A stretch of 64,000 bases of DNA, from positions 248,001 through 312,000 of the forward strand of contig NZ_FOLS01000001.1 in assembly GCF_900112375.1 (NCBI RefSeq), read 5' to 3'. The translations under genes were made by a program, and so were the position numbers. This DNA is from Pseudomonas citronellolis (GTDB lineage Bacteria; Pseudomonadota; Gammaproteobacteria; Pseudomonadales; Pseudomonadaceae). This document shows, in pieces, positions 19,161 through 27,772 of the stretch; position 1 is the first letter of the stretch, and each line of letters opens with the position of its first letter. The notes under the pieces are model-generated. The model saw only the letters and a program-made list of their open reading frames with translations, had not been told where the DNA came from and did no database searches.

Positions 19161-19341
19161 AAGTGCCTTGCGTGCTCTGTGATCGGGAAGGCGATCAGCC
19201 CTTCTTGTGGCTGTCCTTCCAGATGAAATATCCGACTCCACCGCAGAACAGGACCATCAGACCAACGGTGACAATGCCGGCGAGAACCACTTCGTCGATG
19301 AACATGATGCTGGCCTCCTGAATCCCTGTGCGTTTTGAAGA
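19133..19341 (-). ncRNA. phrS: PhrS-like ANR-dependent small RNA
   Basis: Start and end are inferred: a consensus ANR box is centred at 19382.5, which puts a class II start near 19341, and the terminator ends near 19133, giving about 209 nt. P. aeruginosa PhrS is recalled as about 213 nt, ANR-activated, lying between PA3305 and PA3306, containing a short ORF and stimulating pqsR translation. Here the RNA lies between phaJ1 (PA3302-like) and a small gene before alkB, contains a 36-codon ORF and has the ANR box, so position, length and control agree. The pqsR-pairing region was not identified. Confidence 0.75.
19195..19305 (-). CDS. ccoM: 36-residue single-helix membrane protein, CcoM-like cbb3 oxidase subunit
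   Basis: A tiny protein (starts MFIDEVVLAGIVTVG, ends WKDSHKKG) with one transmembrane helix and a basic tail. It resembles CcoM, the small extra subunit of cbb3-type cytochrome c oxidase described in P. stutzeri. The ATG at 19305 has an AGGAGG site 9 nt upstream; the longer open frame to 19398 would cross the ANR box and is rejected. It sits inside the PhrS-like RNA, so the transcript may be both messenger and regulator. Low-oxygen control fits a subunit of a high-affinity oxidase. Identity rests on remembered sequence similarity. Confidence 0.72.
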   Translation of the reverse strand: MFIDEVVLAGIVTVGLMVLFCGGVGYFIWKDSHKKG

Positions 19342-19375
19342 TGGGCTCAGGTTAGCGTCGGCCGGGGGCGCGATA

Positions 19376-19389
19376 TTGACCTGGATCAA
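19376..19389 (-). promoter_or_regulatory. ANR/FNR box of phrS/ccoM
   Basis: TTGACCTGGATCAA, an almost perfect match to TTGAT-N4-ATCAA. Centred at 19382.5, it lies 41 bp upstream of the inferred RNA start, the usual class II position. Confidence 0.88.
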
Positions 19390-19397
19390 TGGCCGCA

Positions 19398-19418
19398 AAG
19401 CCCCGGTTCACGGGGCTT
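19398..19418 (-). terminator. Hairpin after the alkB / small-protein operon
   Basis: An 8-bp stem AAGCCCCG/CGGGGCTT lies between two ANR boxes. The T-run is short, so termination may be weak. Confidence 0.5.
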
Positions 19419-19425
19419 CGGATAA

Positions 19426-19439
19426 CTGATCCAGATCAA
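19426..19439 (-). promoter_or_regulatory. Second ANR/FNR box upstream of phrS/ccoM
   Basis: On the minus strand TTGATCTGGATCAG, nine of ten consensus positions. It is centred exactly 50 bp upstream of the first box, so both could serve the same promoter. Confidence 0.7.
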
Positions 19440-19517
19440 GTTCGGGGCGGGTTAGGATGCGGTGCATGGCCGCGCGGGGCGGCTTCTGGCGGGATGTTCG
19501 GAACGGGCGGAGCGGAT

Positions 19518-19679
19518 TCAGCGCTTCTTCGGCTTGCCCTTGCCCTTCTTGTGTGCCTTGCCCAGCGGCAGGGCCTGCTCGAAGGCCTTGCGCACTTCCT
19601 GCAGGCGCTTCTCGTGGACGTCGTGGATGCGCTTGTCGCGCTCGGCGTTGAAGTCGATCAGCTTGTCGTCGTTGCTCAT
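19518..19679 (-). CDS. Small basic protein of unknown function
   Basis: A 53-residue soluble protein, acidic at the N-terminus (MSNDDKLIDFNAERD), helical in the middle and ending in a lysine-rich tail (KKGKGKPKKR). No domain is recognised; the tail suggests nucleic-acid contact, which is only a guess. The ATG lies 2 bp after the alkB-like stop, so the two genes form an operon. The longer open frame upstream overlaps alkB and is not used. It probably corresponds to PA3305 or a neighbour. Confidence 0.75.
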   Translation of the reverse strand: MSNDDKLIDFNAERDKRIHDVHEKRLQEVRKAFEQALPLGKAHKKGKGKPKKR

Positions 19680-19681
19680 GA

Positions 19682-20275
19682 TCAGGCGTGCACCAGGCGG
19701 AAAGTCAGGTTCAGGCGGGGGGCGACCGGGCGCCGCGTCTTGGCCACCTGATGCTGCCAATAATGCTGTGTTGCGCCGGACATGACCAGCAGGCTGCCGG
19801 AATCCAGCGCCAGGGAGTGCTCGATGGCCGTGCGGCCCTTGCGGCGCAGGTCGAAGCGCCGCGTGCCGCCGAGGTTCAGCGAGGCCACCAGCGGGTTGCG
19901 GCCCAGCTCCGGCTCGTCGTCGCTGTGCCAGCCCATGGAATCCTGGCCGTCGCGGTAATAGTTGAGCAGCACGCCGTTCAGGCGCTGGCCGGCCTCGGCC
20001 TGCACGCGCTCGCGGATTTCCGCCAGCAGCGGCGTCCACGGCAGCGGCCGGTGCACCAGCCCGGAGTAACGGTAGCTGGCCTCGGCATCGCCGTACCAGG
20101 CCACCAGGCGCGGCACCGGGTAGTCGCGGCCGTGCAGGTGCACGCTGGGCCGCTCCCAGGGAGTATTCTCGACCAGTTCGGCGAACCAGGCCGTGGCGCA
20201 GGCTTCATCGCACCAGTGCGGGATCAGGCGCAGCTCGGCGTGTTCGAGGTGGATGGGCGCGTCGGCGAAGAGCAT
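19682..20275 (-). CDS. AlkB-like 2-oxoglutarate/Fe(II) dioxygenase (DNA/RNA alkylation repair)
   Basis: A 197-residue protein of the ALKBH2/3-like bacterial branch. Iron ligands are H117 and D119 (GWHSDDE) and H175 (HYWQHQV); the 2-oxoglutarate arginines lie in PRLNLTFR near the C-terminus. Such enzymes oxidatively remove 1-methyladenine and 3-methylcytosine from nucleic acid. It leads a two-gene operon with the small basic protein. In P. aeruginosa the equivalent gene is near hepA/rapA, as here. Confidence 0.92.
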   Translation of the reverse strand: MLFADAPIHLEHAELRLIPHWCDEACATAWFAELVENTPWERPSVHLHGRDYPVPRLVAWYGDAEASYRYSGLVHRPLPWTPLLAEIRERVQAEAGQRLNGVLLNYYRDGQDSMGWHSDDEPELGRNPLVASLNLGGTRRFDLRRKGRTAIEHSLALDSGSLLVMSGATQHYWQHQVAKTRRPVAPRLNLTFRLVHA

Positions 20276-20329
20276 GGCGGTGACGGGAGGCGGGTCGGAA
20301 AGAAAAGGACAGCTTACTACGCGGCGCGC

Positions 20330-20623
20330 TCAGACCTCGATGTCGATCCACACGCCCTTGCGCGGCGCCTCGCCCAGGCCGTCGTCGGCGGGCTCCTCCG
20401 GCGCCTCGGGCTCAGCCTCCTCGCCCTGCGCCTGCTGCCGGCGCCGCTGGTGCTGCGGGTACTCTTCCTCCGGCGTCATTTCCGCCGGGCGGCGCTCCAG
20501 GCCCACGGCGGCATCGCCCGTGGCAGGGACCACCGGCGCCACCGGGGCGACATCCGGGCGCGAGCGCGCCGGGTCCTGCTGCGCGGTGACCGGCAGTACG
20601 TCGCTGGGGATCGGCGGGATCAT
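20330..20623 (-). CDS. Conserved pseudomonad hypothetical protein
   Basis: A 97-residue proline-, glutamate- and glutamine-rich, probably disordered protein ([16 protein letters not shown] start, KGVWIDIEV end). The conserved ends around a low-complexity middle match a small protein seen before rapA in several pseudomonads (PA3307-like); database names for it are unreliable. No membrane segment or signal peptide. It diverges from rapA. Confidence 0.65.
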   Translation of the reverse strand: MIPPIPSDVLPVTAQQDPARSRPDVAPVAPVVPATGDAAVGLERRPAEMTPEEEYPQHQRRRQQAQGEEAEPEAPEEPADDGLGEAPRKGVWIDIEV

Positions 20624-20860
20624 GGCTGTCGCTGGCTCCTCGCGGGCTTCAGGTTGTCGGCTGGCGGCGGCAGGCGCCGGGGCCGTCGCTACACTTCACG
20701 GAACAATCCGCATCCATCCCGGTCCTGGCCGGCGGCGCGGAGCCGGCGCAGGTCCATCGCCCCCCCAAGGCGGCGATGCCACCCGGCCGCTGCGTGCGAA
20801 CGGGCGTCGCTGAAAGCCGCGTGTTCCGTTACCATAGCCGGCTTTTTGCGGGAGGTGTCC

Positions 20861-23710
20861 ATGGCGCAGTATCAACCGGGTCAACGCTGGATCAGCGACA
20901 GTGAAGCAGAATTGGGGCTGGGCACCATCCTGGCGCTCGACGGACGGCTGCTCACCGTGCTCTATCCGGCCACCGGGGATACCCGCCAGTACGCCGAACG
21001 CAACGCCCCGCTGACCCGCGTGCGCTTCGCCCCGGGCGACGAGGTGACGCACTTCGAAGGCTGGAAGATGACCGTCCGCGAGGTCGAGGAGGTCGACGGC
21101 CTGCTGGTCTACCACGGCATCAACTCGCATAACGACGCCAAGATACTCCCGGAAACCCAGCTGTCCAACTTCATCCAGTTCCGCCTGGCCAGCGACCGCC
21201 TGTTCGCCGGGCAGATCGACCCCATGCCCTGGTTCGCCCTGCGCTACCACACCCTGGAACACCGCACCCGCCTGCTGCAATCCTCGCTCTGGGGCCTGGG
21301 CGGCGCCCGCGCCCAGCCCATCGCGCACCAGTTGCACATCGCCCGCGAGGTCGCCGACCGCATCGCCCCGCGCGTCCTGCTGGCCGACGAAGTGGGCCTG
21401 GGCAAGACCATCGAGGCCGGCCTGGTGATCCATCGCCAGCTGCTCTCCGGGCGCGCCAGCCGCGTGCTGATCCTGGTGCCGGAGAACCTGCAGCACCAGT
21501 GGCTGGTGGAAATGCGCCGGCGCTTCAACCTGGAAGTGGCGCTGTTCGACCGCGAGCGCTTCGCCGAAAGCGACGCCAGCAACCCCTTCGAGGACAGCCA
21601 GCTGGCCCTGGTGGCCCTGGAGTGGATCCGCGCCGACGAGCGCGCCCAGGACGCCCTGTGCGCCGCCGGCTGGGACCTGCTGGTGGTCGACGAGGCCCAC
21701 CACCTGGTCTGGCATCCGGAGCAGGCCAGCCGCGAGTACCAGCTGGTGGAAACCCTGGCACAGATCATCCCCGGCGTGCTGCTGCTCACCGCCACCCCGG
21801 AACAGCTGGGCCTGGACAGCCACTTCGCGCGCCTGCGCCTGCTCGACCCGGACCGCTTCCATGACCTGGAGGCTTTCCGCCGCGAGAGCAGCCAGTACCG
21901 CCCGGTCGCCGAGGCGGTGCAGGAACTGATCGACCACGGCCGCCTGTCCCCCACCGCGCGCGAGGCCATCCACGGCTTCCTCGGCGCAGCCGGCGACGAA
22001 CTGCTGGCCAGCGTCGAGGGGGGCGATGACGATGCCCGCGCGCGCCTGGTCCGCGAGCTGCTGGACCGCCACGGCACCGGCCGCGTGCTGTTCCGCAACA
22101 CCCGCGCCGCGGTGCAGGGCTTCCCCGAGCGACAGCTGCACAGCTACCCGCTGCCCAACCCGGTGGAATACATGGAGCTGCCGGTCGGCGAGCACCCGGA
22201 CCTGTACCCGGAGGTGAGCTTCCAGGCGCAAGTCGACGACAACACCGACGAGAACGCCCGCTGGTGGCGCTTCGACCCCCGCGTGGAATGGCTGATCGAC
22301 ACCCTGAAGATGCTCAAGCAGTTCAAGGTGCTGGTGATCTGCGCCCACGCCGAGACCGCCCTGGACCTGGAAGACGCCCTGCGCCTGCGCTCGGGCATCC
22401 CGGCCACGGTGTTCCACGAGGGCATGAGCATCCTCGAGCGCGACCGCGCCGCGGCCTACTTCGCCGACGAGGAATTCGGCGCCCAGGTGCTGATCTGCTC
22501 GGAAATCGGCAGCGAGGGCCGCAACTTCCAGTTCGCCCACCACCTGGTGCTGTTCGACCTGCCGGCCCACCCGGACCAGTTGGAACAGCGCATCGGCCGC
22601 CTGGACCGCATCGGCCAGCGGCACACCATCCAGATCCACGTGCCGCACCTGGAGAACAGCCCGCAGGAACGCCTGTTCCAGTGGTACCACCAGGCGCTCA
22701 ACGCCTTCCTCGCCACCTGCCCCACCGGCAACGCCCTGCAGCACCGCTACGGCCCGCGTCTGGTGGAACTGCTCGAAGGCAGCGACGACGATGCCTTCGC
22801 CGCCCTGCTCGAAGAAGGCCAGGCCGCGCGCCTGGCCCTGGAAGCGGAAATGCACAGCGGCCGCGACCGCCTGCTGGAGCTGAATTCCGGCGGCGCCGGC
22901 GAGGGCGAGGCGCTGGTGGAAGAGATCGAGGAACAGGACGACCAGTTCGCCCTGCCGATCTACATGGAGAAGCTGTTCGACACCTACGGCATCGACAGCG
23001 AGGACCACTCCGAGAACGCGCTGATCCTCAAGCCCAGCGAGAAGATGCTCGACGCCAGCTTCCCCCTGGGCGACGACGAGGGCGTGACCGTCACCTACGA
23101 CCGCGCCCAGGCCCTGGCCCGCGAGGACATGCAGTTCCTCACCTGGGAGCACCCCATGGTGCAGGGCGGCATGGACCTGGTGCTGTCCGGCTCGCTGGGC
23201 AACACCTCGGTGGCGATCATCAAGAACAAGGCGCTCAAGCCCGGCACCGTGCTGCTGGAGATGCTCTTCGTCAGCGAGGCGGTGGCCCCGCGCAAGCTGC
23301 AGCTGGGCCGCTTCCTGCCGCCGGTGGCGCTGCGCTGCCTGCTCGACGCCAACGGCAACGACCTGGCCACCCGGGTGGCCTTCGAGACGCTGCACGAGCA
23401 GCTGGAAAGCGTACCGCGCGCCAGCGCCAACAAGTTCGTCCAGGCCCAGCGCGACGTGCTGGCCAAGCAGTTCGCCATCGGCGAGGCCAAGATCGCCCCG
23501 CGCCACGCCGAACGCGTGGAGAAGGCCCGCCAGCAACTGGTGGCGAGCCTGGACGAGGAACTGGCGCGTCTGACCGCGCTCAGGCAGGTCAACCCCAGCG
23601 TGCGCGACAGCGAGCTGGAAGCCCTGCGCACCCAGCGCGACGAGAGCGTTGCCCTGCTGGACAAGGCCTCGCTGCGCCTGGAGGCGATCCGCGTACTGGT
23701 CGCCGGCTGA
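20861..23710 (+). CDS. rapA: RNA polymerase-associated ATPase RapA (HepA)
   Basis: A 949-residue Swi2/Snf2 translocase, matching the length of P. aeruginosa RapA. It has the N-terminal tudor-like domains (about residues 1-110), Walker A DEVGLGKT (176-183), DEAH box (277-280), and the helicase C lobe with [12 protein letters not shown] and [11 protein letters not shown]. It binds core RNA polymerase and recycles post-termination complexes. The ATG has a GGAGG site seven bases upstream. The gene ends with its own terminator and is followed by the tandem repeat array. Confidence 0.96.
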   Translation: MAQYQPGQRWISDSEAELGLGTILALDGRLLTVLYPATGDTRQYAERNAPLTRVRFAPGDEVTHFEGWKMTVREVEEVDGLLVYHGINSHNDAKILPETQLSNFIQFRLASDRLFAGQIDPMPWFALRYHTLEHRTRLLQSSLWGLGGARAQPIAHQLHIAREVADRIAPRVLLADEVGLGKTIEAGLVIHRQLLSGRASRVLILVPENLQHQWLVEMRRRFNLEVALFDRERFAESDASNPFEDSQLALVALEWIRADERAQDALCAAGWDLLVVDEAHHLVWHPEQASREYQLVETLAQIIPGVLLLTATPEQLGLDSHFARLRLLDPDRFHDLEAFRRESSQYRPVAEAVQELIDHGRLSPTAREAIHGFLGAAGDELLASVEGGDDDARARLVRELLDRHGTGRVLFRNTRAAVQGFPERQLHSYPLPNPVEYMELPVGEHPDLYPEVSFQAQVDDNTDENARWWRFDPRVEWLIDTLKMLKQFKVLVICAHAETALDLEDALRLRSGIPATVFHEGMSILERDRAAAYFADEEFGAQVLICSEIGSEGRNFQFAHHLVLFDLPAHPDQLEQRIGRLDRIGQRHTIQIHVPHLENSPQERLFQWYHQALNAFLATCPTGNALQHRYGPRLVELLEGSDDDAFAALLEEGQAARLALEAEMHSGRDRLLELNSGGAGEGEALVEEIEEQDDQFALPIYMEKLFDTYGIDSEDHSENALILKPSEKMLDASFPLGDDEGVTVTYDRAQALAREDMQFLTWEHPMVQGGMDLVLSGSLGNTSVAIIKNKALKPGTVLLEMLFVSEAVAPRKLQLGRFLPPVALRCLLDANGNDLATRVAFETLHEQLESVPRASANKFVQAQRDVLAKQFAIGEAKIAPRHAERVEKARQQLVASLDEELARLTALRQVNPSVRDSELEALRTQRDESVALLDKASLRLEAIRVLVAG

Positions 23711-23727
23711 ACCGCGCCACATCAAAG

Positions 23728-23759
23728 AGGCCGCCCCGGGAAACCGCGGCGGCCTTTTT
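23728..23759 (+). terminator. Intrinsic terminator of rapA
   Basis: An 8-bp stem AGGCCGCC/GGCGGCCT followed by TTTTTC, 18 nt after the rapA stop. Confidence 0.88.
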
Positions 23760-23784
23760 CATGCCTGCCCAATTGGCGTCCCCC

Positions 23785-24420
23785 CGTAGGAGCGGACCTT
23801 GTCCGCGATAGCCGGACGATCCGGCGCGATTCGCGGATGAGATCCGCTCCTACGCTGCCCCACCCTCGCCATTCCCATGTAGGAGCGCGCCCTGCGCGCG
23901 AAATCGCGGGCAGGGCCCGCTCCTACAGGTTGCAGGGGAGCACAGCGTGCCTCCCCCGTAGGAGCGGACCTTGTCCGCGATAGCCGGACGATCCGGCGCG
24001 ATTCGCGGATGAGATCCGCTCCTACGCTGCCCCACCCTCGCCATTCCCATGTAGGAGCGCGCCCTGCGCGCGAAATCGCGGGCAGGGCCCGCTCCTACAG
24101 GTTGCAGGGGAGCACAGCGTGCCTCCCCCGTAGGAGCGGACCTTGTCCGCGATAGCCGGACGATCCGGCGCGATTCGCGGATGAGATCCGCTCCTACGCT
24201 GCCCCACCCACACCATTCCCATGTAGGAGCGCGCCCTGCGCGCGAAATCGCGGGCAGGGCCCGCTCCTACAGGTTGCAGGGGAGCACAGCGTGCCTCCCC
24301 CGTAGGAGCGGACCTTGTCCGCGATAGCCGGACGATCCGGCGCGATTCGCGGATGAGATCCGCTCCTACGCTGCCCCACCCACACCATTCCCATGTAGGA
24401 GCGCGCCCTGCGCGCGAAAC
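23785..24420. repeat. Composite REPIN tandem array, about 3.7 copies of a 172-bp unit
   Basis: GTAGGAGCGGACC arms recur at 23786, 23958, 24130 and 24302, exactly 172 bp apart. Each unit holds hairpin A (arms with GCGGAC and GCGGAT stems), a spacer with CTGCCCCACCC, hairpin B (arms with GCGCGC and GCGGGC stems) and a CAGGTTGCAGGGGAGCAC spacer. The copies are almost identical, which indicates recent amplification; the fourth B hairpin diverges at 24419. This fills the rapA-usp gap; no credible gene is present. Confidence 0.95.
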
Positions 24421-24483
24421 CGCGGACGAAGTCCGCTCGCGCGGAGCCCCTTCCGCCGGCACATCCGCCCTCACGGTCTACTA

Positions 24484-24497
24484 TTGACGCTGCGCAA
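24484..24497 (+). promoter_or_regulatory. Degenerate ANR box upstream of the universal stress gene
   Basis: TTGACGCTGCGCAA keeps the TTGA and CAA ends of the ANR consensus. The centre is about 69 bp before the ATG. The P. aeruginosa counterpart (PA3309) is known to be ANR-dependent. Confidence 0.6.
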
Positions 24498-24558
24498 GGG
24501 AATCCACCCCGGGGAGAGCTAGAGTTTTCCCACCAAGCCACTCATTGAGGGATACATC

Positions 24559-25008
24559 ATGTACGAGCGCATTCTGGTAGCAGTGGACGGCAGCCCGGTT
24601 TCCGACCGCGCGCTGGGCGAGGCGGTCAAGCTGGCGCAACTGACTGGCGGCGAGCTGCGCGTCATCACTATCGTCGACAGCCCGCTGCGCCATCTGCCCG
24701 ACTATGCCGTGTACTACAACCCCGAGCCGCTGCGCGAGGCCGCGCTGAAGGCCGCCGACGACGTGCTGGCCAAGGCCCGCGAGCAGGTGGGCGACAAGGT
24801 CAAGGCGAAGTTCGACCGCGTCTGCCAGGAACGCGCCAGCGAGGAAGTCGCCGAGCGCATCGAACTGGAGGCCGAGGATGCCAAGGCCGACGTGATCGTC
24901 ATGGGCACCCACGGCCGCCGCGGCGTGCGCCGGCTGATGCTGGGCAGCGTGGCCGAGGGCCTGCTGCGCGTCAGCAACCGCCCGGTGTTGCTGGTCCGCG
25001 ATAAGTAA
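24559..25008 (+). CDS. uspK: Universal stress protein, UspK-like
   Basis: A 149-residue single UspA domain with the ATP-binding signature G-x2-G-x9-GS (GTHGRRGVRRLMLGS, 116-130) and the N-terminal ILVAVDGSPVSDRAL strand. In P. aeruginosa PA3309 (UspK) is ANR-induced and supports survival during anaerobic pyruvate fermentation. Here too it follows rapA and has an ANR-like box, so the same role is likely. Closed by its own terminator. Confidence 0.9.
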   Translation: MYERILVAVDGSPVSDRALGEAVKLAQLTGGELRVITIVDSPLRHLPDYAVYYNPEPLREAALKAADDVLAKAREQVGDKVKAKFDRVCQERASEEVAERIELEAEDAKADVIVMGTHGRRGVRRLMLGSVAEGLLRVSNRPVLLVRDK

Positions 25009-25026
25009 CGGCAACCCACGAAACAA

Positions 25027-25063
25027 AAAAGGCCGTGCGGGTCACCCCGCACGGCCTTTTTTT
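25027..25063 (+). terminator. Intrinsic terminator of the universal stress gene
   Basis: A stem GGCCGTGCGG/CCGCACGGCC with flanking A and T runs; could act in both directions for the convergent eptA-like gene. Confidence 0.9.
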
Positions 25064-25079
25064 CGCCTGGAGCCCCCCT

Positions 25080-25146
25080 GTAGGAGCGAGCTTGCTCGCG
25101 AACGAGCCCCGCTGCGGACTCTGTTCGCGAGCAAGCTCGCTCCTAC
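25080..25146. repeat. REPIN between usp and the eptA-like gene
   Basis: Two inverted GCGAGC-type REP arms around a short spacer, located between convergent genes. Confidence 0.9.
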
Positions 25147-25173
25147 GAAAAGCGGAAGGCTACGGCATCGGCG

Positions 25174-26838
25174 TCATTCGCCCGCCGCCACCGCGTTGCC
25201 GCGGCAGGAATGGAAGATGTCCAGGCCCGGCTGGTACAGGCTGGTGCGCACGTCCAGCAGGCCGAGCACCGAGTGGAACAGGTTGTCGTGGCTCAGGTCC
25301 TGCTCGTCGCGCTTGCCGGCCAGGCAGCCGCGGTCGATGCCCAGGTCGCGCAGGGTCGAGGGGCCGAACCACATCACCATGGGCACGTGGACCTGCGCCG
25401 CCGGGGCGATGGCGTAGGGCGCGGCGTGCAGGTACACGCCGTTCTCGCCCAGCGACTCGCCGTGGTCGGAGACGTAGAGCATCGAGGTGTCGTATCGGTC
25501 GCTGTTCTTGTTCAGCAGCTCGATGACCTTCGACAGGAAGAAGTCGGTGTAGAGGATGGTGTTGTCGTAGACGTTCACCAGCTCGTCCTTCGAGCAACTG
25601 CCCAGCTGGTTGGTGCGGCACACCGGCTTGAAGCGCTCCATGTCCGCCGGGTAGCGGTCGTAGTACTCCGGGCCGTGGCTGCCGTCGGCGTGCAGGACGA
25701 TGATGGCGTTGTCCTTCAGGCCGTCGATGTATGCCTGCAGGTCCTGCAGCAGGGCCTCGTCCAGGCAGCGGTTGCCGTCGCAGAATGGGCCGGGCTGGTT
25801 CTTCGGGATGTCGCGGTGCGGCACGCGCAGGCAGGTGCCCTTGCAGTCGCTGTTGTTGTCCAGCCAGATCACCTGCAGGCCGGCGCGCTGCAGCACGTCC
25901 AGCAGGCTCTCGTAGGTCTTGCCCTTCTTGTCGCTGTAGTCCTCGCGGGGGAACTTGGAGAACATGCAGGGCACCGACACCGCGGTGGAGGTGCCGCAGG
26001 AATGCACCTGGGTGAAGTTGAGGATGTCCAGCTTCGCCAGTTCCGGGTTGGTCTGCCGGGCGTAGCCGTTGAGCGAGAAGTGGTCGGCCCGCGCGGTCTC
26101 GCCGACGACGAAGACGAACAGCGACTTCTTCGCCCGCTGCGAGGCCTTGGCGCTCTGCACCGCGTCCTCGCCGATCTTCTGTACCACCAGCTCGGCCTTC
26201 TTGATGCCCAGGCGCTGCTTGCCGTACTTGGTCACGGCGTAGATGTAGTTGGTCGGGTTGATGAAGTGGGTCAGCTTGTCTTCCTCGCGGAAGATGGGCG
26301 CGTAGGTGGAATAGAAGCCGCCCACCATCACCGCCACCGCGGCCACGCAGGCGAACACCACCAGCACCTTGTTCAGCAGCCCGCGCAGGAACGGCTTGTA
26401 GGCCACCGGCAGCGCCCAGACCAGCGCCGAGGGCAGCGCCCCGAGCAGCAGCAGGTAGGCCACCAGCCTGCCGCTGAACAGCGCCTCGGCCTCGCCCGGG
26501 TTGGTCTCGAAGACGTTCTGCACCATCACCGTGTCGATGGCGATGCCGTAGCTGTTCATGAAGTAGGCGGCCGCCGCCGAGCACAACGCCACCAGGGTCA
26601 GCGCCGGCTTTAACAGCGGGCGGAACGACACCAGGGTCAGCAGCAGCGTGAAAGCAGCCCAGAGGAAGACGCCGAAGGACGCGAAGAAGGCGATGCGGTA
26701 CGCCCCCTGCAACGGTACCAGGCCGTCCAGGGCCTTCCAGGTGGCGAGGTTGTAGAACAGCACCAGGGCCAGGGAAAACAGCAGTACCAGGCGGTTGGAA
26801 CTGATCGTGGGTAACAGGTGGCGGTTGTCCTCGGACAT
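25174..26838 (-). CDS. EptA-like lipid A phosphoethanolamine transferase
   Basis: A 554-residue inner-membrane protein: five N-terminal transmembrane helices (about residues 15-175) and a periplasmic alkaline-phosphatase-fold domain. Catalytic features are E247 in VVGETARADH, nucleophile T283 in SCGTSTAVSVPCM, and DHGESLGENGVYLHAAPY for zinc. Paired cysteines (SDCKGTC, FCDGNRC, VCRTNQLGSC) match the family disulfides. It would transfer phosphoethanolamine to lipid A and lower polymyxin affinity. The start at 26838 is set by AAGGAG eight bases upstream. No PmrAB/ColRS genes are beside it. Confidence 0.9.
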   Translation of the reverse strand: MSEDNRHLLPTISSNRLVLLFSLALVLFYNLATWKALDGLVPLQGAYRIAFFASFGVFLWAAFTLLLTLVSFRPLLKPALTLVALCSAAAAYFMNSYGIAIDTVMVQNVFETNPGEAEALFSGRLVAYLLLLGALPSALVWALPVAYKPFLRGLLNKVLVVFACVAAVAVMVGGFYSTYAPIFREEDKLTHFINPTNYIYAVTKYGKQRLGIKKAELVVQKIGEDAVQSAKASQRAKKSLFVFVVGETARADHFSLNGYARQTNPELAKLDILNFTQVHSCGTSTAVSVPCMFSKFPREDYSDKKGKTYESLLDVLQRAGLQVIWLDNNSDCKGTCLRVPHRDIPKNQPGPFCDGNRCLDEALLQDLQAYIDGLKDNAIIVLHADGSHGPEYYDRYPADMERFKPVCRTNQLGSCSKDELVNVYDNTILYTDFFLSKVIELLNKNSDRYDTSMLYVSDHGESLGENGVYLHAAPYAIAPAAQVHVPMVMWFGPSTLRDLGIDRGCLAGKRDEQDLSHDNLFHSVLGLLDVRTSLYQPGLDIFHSCRGNAVAAGE

Positions 26839-26969
26839 CGAGGCACTCCTTGACTGGGCGCAGCGGAAGAACGGCATCGCCCACCGTCACGGCGGGCGCG
26901 CCGAATCTACTGATCAGTTAGTCAAAAAAGTGTCAAATTTGCCACTGAATCGATACAACGTTTGTCGGC

Positions 26970-27761
26970 TCAGGCCGATTGCAGACGCTCCCGCCACGTC
27001 GGCAGCCAGCCCAGGCCGGCGCTGGTGGCGCCAACCGGGCGATATTCGGCGCCCAGCCAGCCGGCGTAGCCCTGGGCCCGCAAGGCCGCCAGCGCCGGTC
27101 CGAAGTCCAGTTCGCCGCTGCCCGGCTCACCGCGCCCGGGGGCGTCGGCGAACTGCACGTGGCCGATATGCCCTTGCAGCTGGCGCACGCAGTCGGCCAG
27201 GTCCAGGCCCATGCGCGCCATGTGGTAGAAGTCCAGCTGTGCCGCCAGGTTCGGGTGGCCGACGCGCGCCAGCATGTCCAGCAGATGCTGCGGGGTGTTG
27301 AGCAGGAAGCCGGGCATGTCGTGCAGGTTGATCGCCTCCATCAGCACCGCAATGCCGCGCTCGGCGAAGGCCTCGGCGGTCTGCCGCAGGTGTTCGGCCA
27401 GCAGCGCCAGCGCCTGCTCGCGTTCGACGCCCTCGGCCAGGCGCCCGGCCAGCACGTTGATCTTCTGCGGCCGCAGCACCTCGGCGTACTCCAGGGCCTG
27501 GCGCAGCCCGGCGGCGAACTGCGCCTCGCGCCCCGGCACCGCGGCCAGCCCGGCGCCGCCCTGCATCAGGTCGCCGGCCGGCAGGTTGAACAGCACCAGC
27601 GGCATGCCACTGCGTTGCAGCTCGGCCTGCAATGCCGCGGCCGGCACCTCGTAGGGAAACTGGATCTCCACCCCGGCGAAACCGGCCTCGGCGGCGGCGC
27701 GCACGCGCTCGATCAGCGGCAGCTCGGTGAACAACAGGGACAGGTTGGCGCAGATCGGCAT
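26970..27761 (-). CDS. hyi: Hydroxypyruvate isomerase (Hyi) family TIM-barrel protein
   Basis: A 263-residue sugar-phosphate isomerase/epimerase-like barrel. Features include MPICANLSLLFTELPL, VLMEAINLHDMPGF with a catalytic-type glutamate, AQLDFYHMARMG and GAEYRPVG with the second glutamate. Hyi interconverts hydroxypyruvate and tartronate semialdehyde; related OtnI acts on 2-oxotetronates. The start lies 11 bp after the stop of the reductase gene, so they form an operon. The longer frame upstream runs through the reductase and is a shadow. No glyoxylate carboligase or four-carbon acid kinase is nearby, so the exact substrate is open. Confidence 0.82.
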   Translation of the reverse strand: MPICANLSLLFTELPLIERVRAAAEAGFAGVEIQFPYEVPAAALQAELQRSGMPLVLFNLPAGDLMQGGAGLAAVPGREAQFAAGLRQALEYAEVLRPQKINVLAGRLAEGVEREQALALLAEHLRQTAEAFAERGIAVLMEAINLHDMPGFLLNTPQHLLDMLARVGHPNLAAQLDFYHMARMGLDLADCVRQLQGHIGHVQFADAPGRGEPGSGELDFGPALAALRAQGYAGWLGAEYRPVGATSAGLGWLPTWRERLQSA

Positions 27762-27772
27762 GGCGGCATTCC

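Noticed and set aside
20696-23725. A 1009-codon open frame on the minus strand
   Set aside because: Antisense shadow of rapA with no family signal.
23785-24420. CRISPR-like array
   Set aside because: Units are 172 bp with identical spacers between hairpins and no cas genes; this is tandem REPIN amplification.
24022-24474. Repetitive protein encoded by the tandem repeats
   Set aside because: The frame exists only because the 172-bp unit lacks stops in it; hairpin sequence explains it and there is no ribosome site.
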